NCBI RefSeq assembly: GCF_000768315.1
Contig: NZ_AQQX01000001.1
Coordinates: forward strand, 186,001 to 250,000
Reading direction: 5' to 3'
From: Pseudooceanicola atlanticus
GTDB taxonomy: Bacteria > Pseudomonadota > Alphaproteobacteria > Rhodobacterales > Rhodobacteraceae
Length of the DNA stretch: 64,000 bases
Shown here: positions 59,826 through 64,000 of the stretch, in pieces
How the letters are laid out: every line of letters begins with the position of its first letter
Position numbering within the stretch: position 1 is the stretch's first letter
Notes under the pieces: generated by a model
Told to the model about the DNA's origin: nothing
The model's database searches: none
The model's input: only the letters and a program-made list of their open reading frames with translations
Translations under genes and position numbers: made by a program

Positions 59826-60529
59826 CCGAACCGATGCTCTCCGTGAAGGACCTCCATGCCTTCTACGGAAAATCCCACGTCCTGCGCGGCGTCAACATGG
59901 AGATCATGCCGGGCGAGGTCATCGCGCTTCTGGGCCGTAACGGGGTGGGGCGTTCCACCACCGCCAAGGCCATCATGGGAGAGGTCGCGCCCAAGGGCGA
60001 GATCACTTTCAAGGGTAAGCCGATCGCCGGTCTCGAAAGCCATCAGATCGCCCGTATGGGCCTGGGCTACGTGCCGGAAAGCCGGGACATCTTCCCCACG
60101 ATGACCGTGCGCCAGAACCTGGTGCTGGGCGTCAAGGACATGAAGAACCCGGGCAAGTACAGCATCGACCAGATGCTGGACATGTTCCCCAACCTGCGGG
60201 CCCGTGCGGACAATCCCGCCGGCGTCCTCTCGGGCGGTGAAAAGCAGATGCTGACCATGTGCCGCACCCTGATGGGCGATCCGGAGCTGATCATCATCGA
60301 CGAACCGACCGAAGGCCTCGCGCCCAAGATCGTGCAGCAGATCGGCGACACCATCGCCGAGATCGCCAAGACCGGCGTCGCGATCCTTCTGGTGGAACAG
60401 AAGCTCTCGATCGCGCTGCGCATCGCCAACCGCGTCTACGTCATGGGCCACGGCGAAATCGTCTACGGCGGCACCCCCGCCGAGTTCGCCACCCGCGACG
60501 ACGTCAAGAAGGAATGGCTCGAAGTGTGA
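59822..60529 (+). CDS. ABC transporter ATP-binding protein, LivF-like
   Basis: A 235-residue cytoplasmic ATPase and the last gene of the importer operon. The signature LSGGEKQML, Walker B LIIIDEPTEGLAP and switch region LLVEQKLSIAL are normal. The Walker A motif reads GRNGVGRST, so the near-invariant Lys is replaced by Arg44. This may reduce hydrolysis at that site, leaving LivG as the main ATPase. It overlaps livG by 4 bases (ATGA) and is followed by a strong terminator. Confidence 0.93.
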   Translation: MTEPMLSVKDLHAFYGKSHVLRGVNMEIMPGEVIALLGRNGVGRSTTAKAIMGEVAPKGEITFKGKPIAGLESHQIARMGLGYVPESRDIFPTMTVRQNLVLGVKDMKNPGKYSIDQMLDMFPNLRARADNPAGVLSGGEKQMLTMCRTLMGDPELIIIDEPTEGLAPKIVQQIGDTIAEIAKTGVAILLVEQKLSIALRIANRVYVMGHGEIVYGGTPAEFATRDDVKKEWLEV

Positions 60530-60564
60530 TCGCCTGACCTATCACGGGCGCAGCCCCAAACGCG

Positions 60565-60594
60565 AAACCGGCCCCCAACAGGGCCGGTTTTTTT
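60565..60594 (+). terminator. Rho-independent terminator of the ABC importer operon
   Basis: A perfect 10-bp stem (60565-60574 with 60581-60590), loop CCAACA, then four more T after the stem's TTT. It lies 36 bases after the LivF-like stop. Confidence 0.88.
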
Positions 60595-60624
60595 GTCAGC
60601 AAACTGTCCGAGAATCGGCTCAGA

Positions 60625-61479
60625 TCAACCCCCGCGCCCGGCCAGCCGCAACCCGGCCAGCCCGGAGGCGAGGATCACCACCAGCCCCGTCAGGGCCAGC
60701 CCGTCCGGCCAGTCGCCGAAGACCGCCAGCCCCACCAGCATCGCGGCCACGATCTGCGAATAAATCAGCGGCGCGATCACGCCCGTCGGCAGCACCCGGC
60801 TCGCGATGACCAGCAGGTAATTCCCCATGGCCGAGCCGAAAGCGCTTAGCGGAAAGGCCCACAGGAACCCTTGCGGCAAGGTTTCGGGTATGGCCGTCAG
60901 GGCCAGCGGCGACAGCACCACCGCCCCGATGGCCAGTTGCGACAGCAGCAAGAGGCGCGGCCGATAGGCCCCAGCCATCCAGCGCGTCGCCACGACATAG
61001 CCCCCATGGCAGGCCCCCGCCAGCAGCGCGAAACCCATGCCCAGCGACATGCCAAACCCCGGCTGCACGACCATCATCACCCCGCCGAACCCGATCAGCA
61101 GCAGCACCGACCGCGCTGTCGAAATCCGTTCGCCCAGCAACAGCGCCGATCCGAAATAGGCCACGACCGGCGAGATGAAGAAGGCGCCGAACACATTCGC
61201 GATCGGCTCGGTCCGCAGCGCGGTCAGGATCGCGCAGATCCCCGCCACGATCAGCCCGGTGCGCAGCAAGAGCCGCCAGTCGGTGAAGGCCGGCAGGTCG
61301 GCGCGGGTCAGTCCGGTGATCGGCGCCAGCATCAGGCAGGCCAGGGCGAACCGTCCCCAGGCCACGAAGATCGGGCTGACATCCTGCTGTGTCAGCACCT
61401 TGCCGGCCGTGTCGCCGAAGACGATCAGGAACATGGCCGCGACGACCATCGCGACATGGGACAGGGACAATCCGGGCAT
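60625..61479 (-). CDS. DMT-superfamily (EamA) transporter
   Basis: A 284-residue inner-membrane protein with two repeats of five helices, EamA type. The first repeat starts MPGLSLSHVAMVVAAMFLIV and has GDTAGKVLTQQDVSPIFVAW; the second includes GACHGGYVVATRWMAG. AAAGG precedes ATG 61479. Family members export amino acids or metabolites. It follows the MFS gene on the same strand across 84 bases. Confidence 0.9.
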   Translation of the reverse strand: MPGLSLSHVAMVVAAMFLIVFGDTAGKVLTQQDVSPIFVAWGRFALACLMLAPITGLTRADLPAFTDWRLLLRTGLIVAGICAILTALRTEPIANVFGAFFISPVVAYFGSALLLGERISTARSVLLLIGFGGVMMVVQPGFGMSLGMGFALLAGACHGGYVVATRWMAGAYRPRLLLLSQLAIGAVVLSPLALTAIPETLPQGFLWAFPLSAFGSAMGNYLLVIASRVLPTGVIAPLIYSQIVAAMLVGLAVFGDWPDGLALTGLVVILASGLAGLRLAGRGG

Positions 61480-61563
61480 GGCGGACCTTTCGTTCCGGGC
61501 GCCACGCAGCGCCCGGAAATCTGATCGCATGGATCCCGGGGGCGGTCCACATCCGCCCGGGCA

Positions 61564-62733
61564 TCACCGTGCTTGCACAGGCTCGCTCACCCGGCCCGCC
61601 CGCAGGCGCAGCGCCAGCAGGATGCCGAGGGCTGCAACGGCCATGCCGGCGACGCTGACATAAGACAGGCCCCAGCCCGCCAGGACCACGCCGCCCAGCA
61701 CGACGCCCAGCCCCTGGCCCAGATAGACCATCGACCCGTTCAGCGCGAAGGCCAGTGTCGCGGCGGGGCCGGCGGCCTCGGCCAGGCGGCTCTGCACGAT
61801 GGGCGCGGTCCCGAAGAGCGAGGTCGACCCGATCAGCATGCCGATCACCGCGACCGCCAGCCCGGCAGAGCCGACCCATCCGCCGATCAGCCCGACCGAG
61901 AAGATGGCCTGTGACAGCAGCACCGCGCTGAACAACCAGACCAGCGGCCCGCGCATCCGCGTCTCCACCATACGGGTGCCGATGGTCAGACCCAGGAAAG
62001 ACCCCAGCCCCGAGATCATCTGCACCGCACCGATGCCCGCCCCGCTGAAACCGGTCAGCTGGCCAATCACCGGACCGACATAACCGATGGCGGAAAAGAT
62101 CGCGGCAAAGGCCAGCATCGTAACCAGCAGGTAGCCGGTCGTCGGCCAGGACAGCACCGCAGAGAATGCGCCCTTGGGGGCAGGGGGCGGCGCAGGCACC
62201 TTGGGGATTAAGACCAGCACCGCCAGGCAGGCCAATGCCGACAGGGCCGAGGCCAACCAGAAGCTTGCCCGCCATCCGAACGCCTCGCCCACGACCGATC
62301 CCAGCGGAATGCCCGAGATGAAGGCCAGCGACACGCCGGCATAGACCACGGCCAGCGCCCGCGCCCGCCGCTCCGGCCCGACCAGCGCCACGGCGATGGT
62401 CGACGCCATGGGCATGGTCAGCGCCCCGAACGCCCCGGCCAGCAACCGCGTCGTCAGCAACCCGCCATAGCCCGGCATGATCGAGGACAGCGCGTTCATC
62501 ACCGCCAGGTAGGCCAGCGTCCCGACCAGCAATCCCTTGCGGCCGAACCGTCCGGTCAGGATCGCCAGGATCGGCCCGGCAATGGCGCAGGAAATGGCAA
62601 AGACGGATTGCAATTGTCCCGCCGCCTCGACCCCGACGCCCAGGTCGGCAGCCAGTGGGTCAAGGACACCGGCAAAGACGAAAACGCCGGTCGTGAAGGC
62701 CAGCGGGCACAGCATCAGGGCCAGGAAACGCAT
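61564..62733 (-). CDS. Major facilitator superfamily transporter
   Basis: A 389-residue, 12-helix MFS protein of the drug:H+ antiporter-1 type. The loop 2-3 motif is visible as LTGRFGRKGLLVGTLAYLAV, and ISGIPLGSVVGEAFGWRASF matches motif C-like antiporter sequence. It lies 3 bases after the thioesterase gene, so they are co-transcribed and probably share MarR control. It would export a small organic molecule; substrate unknown. Confidence 0.9.
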   Translation of the reverse strand: MRFLALMLCPLAFTTGVFVFAGVLDPLAADLGVGVEAAGQLQSVFAISCAIAGPILAILTGRFGRKGLLVGTLAYLAVMNALSSIMPGYGGLLTTRLLAGAFGALTMPMASTIAVALVGPERRARALAVVYAGVSLAFISGIPLGSVVGEAFGWRASFWLASALSALACLAVLVLIPKVPAPPPAPKGAFSAVLSWPTTGYLLVTMLAFAAIFSAIGYVGPVIGQLTGFSGAGIGAVQMISGLGSFLGLTIGTRMVETRMRGPLVWLFSAVLLSQAIFSVGLIGGWVGSAGLAVAVIGMLIGSTSLFGTAPIVQSRLAEAAGPAATLAFALNGSMVYLGQGLGVVLGGVVLAGWGLSYVSVAGMAVAALGILLALRLRAGRVSEPVQAR

Positions 62734-62736
62734 CGC

Positions 62737-63231
62737 TCAGGCCGGGATCTGCTGGATGAAACAGGCCGAGGTCGCGGTGGCCAATATGCGGCCCTTCGCA
62801 TCCTCGATGACACCGTCCGCCGTGGCGATGCGACGCCCGCGCGACTGCACCCGCCCGATGCAGCGCACCTGCCCGGTCTCGGCGGTGATCGCCCGGATGA
62901 ACTTCACGTTGGTGTCGAGCGAGACAAAGCTTTCGCCCTTCGCCATCGTCGTATGCACCGCGCAGCCAAGCGCGGAATCCAGCAGGGTCATCGCCCAGCC
63001 GCCATGCACGATCCCCATCGGGTTCAGCACATCGGCGCTCGGTTCGCCCCGGAACTCCACTTCGCCCTCGGCGACATGGCTGATCCACTGCGTCATGTGC
63101 CGCGCGATGCTGGGGGCGGGCAGGCCGCTTTCCATGATCGACCGCATCAACTCCTCTCCGGTCTTTTCAAAGGCTTCGGAGATCGGGATCGCCCCGACAT
63201 TGAATTCCGGGATTGGCGCGGGCTCGAACAT
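62737..63231 (-). CDS. PaaI-family hotdog thioesterase
   Basis: A 164-residue acyl-CoA thioesterase. The active-site stretch is PMGIVHGGWAMTLLDSALGC (about 71-90) with HGG and Asp, followed by TNVKFIRAITAETGQVRCIG. AAGGAG lies seven bases before the ATG at 63231 (MFEPAP); upstream ATGs would run into the operator region. It is divergent from a MarR-family gene and followed by an MFS exporter. Confidence 0.9.
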   Translation of the reverse strand: MFEPAPIPEFNVGAIPISEAFEKTGEELMRSIMESGLPAPSIARHMTQWISHVAEGEVEFRGEPSADVLNPMGIVHGGWAMTLLDSALGCAVHTTMAKGESFVSLDTNVKFIRAITAETGQVRCIGRVQSRGRRIATADGVIEDAKGRILATATSACFIQQIPA

Positions 63232-63261
63232 CGGATACTCCTTGAATAGATGCATACACAT

Positions 63262-63290
63262 ATTAATTCCATGCATATGCATGGAGTCAA
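63262..63290. promoter_or_regulatory. MarR-type palindromic operator within the thioesterase promoter
   Basis: CCATGCATATGCATGG (63269-63284) is a perfect 16-base palindrome. It occupies the spacer between a minus-strand -35 TTGACT (63290-63285) and a -10 around ATTAAT/TTAATA (63267-63261). On the plus strand it lies 12 bases before the MarR start. A further TGCATA occurs at 63251. Such a site would let MarR repress both genes. Confidence 0.65.
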
Positions 63291-63296
63291 GGAGCC

Positions 63297-63773
63297 ATGT
63301 CAGATTCCGTCCAAAATCCCGACAGCCCCGCCCTCGCGGAATTGCTCTCTGGTTCGTGCTATTGCCTGGCCACGCGCCGGGCCTCGCGGCGCATGATCCG
63401 TCGTTACGACGCGGCGCTGGCCCAACATGGCTTGACGATTTCGCAGCTGGCGACGCTTGCCTGGATCCGGTTCCTGCGCCGTCCTTCGGTGCAGCGGATC
63501 GCCGACCTGATGGAGATGGATCAATCCGCGCTGTCCCGTGGCCTCGGCCCGCTTCAGCGCGAAGACCTCATCACCCCCGACCCCGACCCCGAAGACAAGC
63601 GCAAGAAGATCCTCAGCCTCACCGACGCCGGAGAGGCCCGCCTGATCGCCGCCGCCGCCGACTGGCAGAAGGCGCAGCGCGAGGTCGAGGCAGAGCAGGA
63701 AAAGATCGGCAACGACGTCACCCGCATGATGGCTGAAATCAACGCGCTGGCAGCCCCGGACGAAGGGCCGTAG
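63297..63773 (+). CDS. MarR-family transcriptional regulator
   Basis: A 158-residue winged-helix regulator. It shows YDAALAQHGLTISQLATLAW, RIADLMEMDQSALSRGLGPL (recognition helix) and the wing DPDPEDKRKKILSLTDAGEA. AAGGAG precedes the ATG. It is divergent from a thioesterase-MFS operon, with a perfect palindrome between them. MarR proteins sense phenolic or acyl-CoA ligands, which fits the thioesterase and efflux pair. Confidence 0.93.
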   Translation: MSDSVQNPDSPALAELLSGSCYCLATRRASRRMIRRYDAALAQHGLTISQLATLAWIRFLRRPSVQRIADLMEMDQSALSRGLGPLQREDLITPDPDPEDKRKKILSLTDAGEARLIAAAADWQKAQREVEAEQEKIGNDVTRMMAEINALAAPDEGP

Positions 63774-63783
63774 GCGACCCAAA

Positions 63784-63813
63784 GAAAAAGGGCGCCGTTC
63801 GCCAACGACGCCC
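63784..63813. terminator. Terminator between convergent marR-type and acyl-CoA ligase genes
   Basis: A 10-bp stem with one wobble pair (63790-63799 with 63804-63813) and a CGCC loop. On the minus strand it is followed by CTTTTTC, a good T tract for the ligase gene; on the plus strand it follows the MarR stop by 16 bases. Confidence 0.75.
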
Positions 63814-63836
63814 CTCTTGCACCAATCAGGTCCGGA

Positions 63837-64000
63837 TCACGCGCTTTCGCGCAGCTCCGGGTGCTGGTAATCGGCCAGCTCCTTGCGCAGGTTCAGCTTG
63901 GAGAACTTGCCCGTCGCCGTCAGCGGGATCGCATCGACCCAGACGATGTCATCGGGCAGCTGCCACTTGGCAAACTCGCTGCTCAGGTGGTCGCGCATTT
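63837..64000 (-). CDS. Acyl-CoA ligase (AMP-binding), C-terminal fragment
   Basis: The last 53 residues of an adenylate-forming acyl-CoA synthetase; the gene continues beyond the window. The fragment shows FAKWQLPDDIVWVDAIPLTA followed by TGKFSKLNLRKELADY, with the catalytic Lys of the mobile C-terminal domain (TGK). It would activate a carboxylic acid with ATP and CoA. This activity would feed the acyl-CoA dehydrogenase, MaoC, SDR and thiolase genes upstream in the window. Confidence 0.87.
   Translation of the reverse strand, partial: MRDHLSSEFAKWQLPDDIVWVDAIPLTATGKFSKLNLRKELADYQHPELRESA

Noticed and set aside
60620-62275. 551-codon minus-strand frame spanning the DMT and MFS genes
   Set aside because: It is the wrong frame of two well-recognised transporters and would join pieces of both in reversed-composition translation.

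Overview
The window is GC-rich chromosomal DNA from an alphaproteobacterium, most probably a member of the Rhodobacteraceae (Roseobacter group). The family call rests on gene content and order that I recognise: a DUF3035/BamF-type lipoprotein beside lspA and purH, a heparinase-like gene between purH and rsmB, a stand-alone SdhAF4-type protein, DUF1285, an IalB-like secreted protein, a Hint-domain protein, an RTX-like protein, and rbfA-truB-rpsO-pnp. The species cannot be named from sequence alone. I see no tRNA, rRNA, CRISPR array, transposase or phage gene, and no gene-free stretch longer than 300 bases; the largest gap is the 265-base pnp leader.

Layout. 1-3.3 kb: end of a fadB/fadJ-type gene, two adjacent acyl-CoA dehydrogenases and a TesB-like thioesterase. 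3.4-10.4 kb: CPA2 antiporter, NADP-dependent oxidoreductase, smpB, a sulfurtransferase/aminotransferase pair, and a divergent cupin/TetR pair with a clear operator. 10.5-17.3 kb: a translationally coupled MoxR-DUF58-DUF4159-GATase-like membrane operon. 17.3-26.8 kb: DUF1285, hydroxypyruvate isomerase, VOC/WYL-regulator pair with an operator, CDF metal exporter, amidoligase plus C26 amidotransferase pair, rlmN, ialB, asparaginase, and a VOC/tandem-winged-helix pair. 26.9-38.4 kb: M16 peptidase pair, bamF-like, lspA, purH, heparinase-like, rsmB, sdhAF4-type, a small secreted protein, dapB, rbfA and a phosphodiester glycosidase-like gene.

38.4-46.1 kb holds truB, rpsO and pnp, but with accessory genes inserted: DUF1643 and an RTX-like protein between truB and rpsO, and an antisense block (ECF sigma, anti-sigma, His-rich Hint protein) between rpsO and pnp. 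An RgpF-like gene follows pnp.

47.4-64 kb is a second acyl-CoA catabolic region: thioesterase, APH-like phosphotransferase, atypical histidine phosphatase, thiolase, two SDRs, MaoC hydratase and two acyl-CoA dehydrogenases on the minus strand. Facing away on the plus strand is a five-gene LivJHMGF-type ABC importer. It is followed by two exporter-like genes, a thioesterase divergent from a MarR regulator, and the end of an acyl-CoA ligase. Together these could import an acid, activate it to a CoA thioester and beta-oxidise it; the substrate is unknown.

The best candidates for under-described biology are the amidoligase/amidotransferase pair (21.1-22.8 kb), the ECF/anti-sigma/Hint plus RTX insertions in the translation/RNA-decay cluster (39.9-43.7 kb), and the histidine phosphatase with a replaced catalytic residue inside the CoA cluster.
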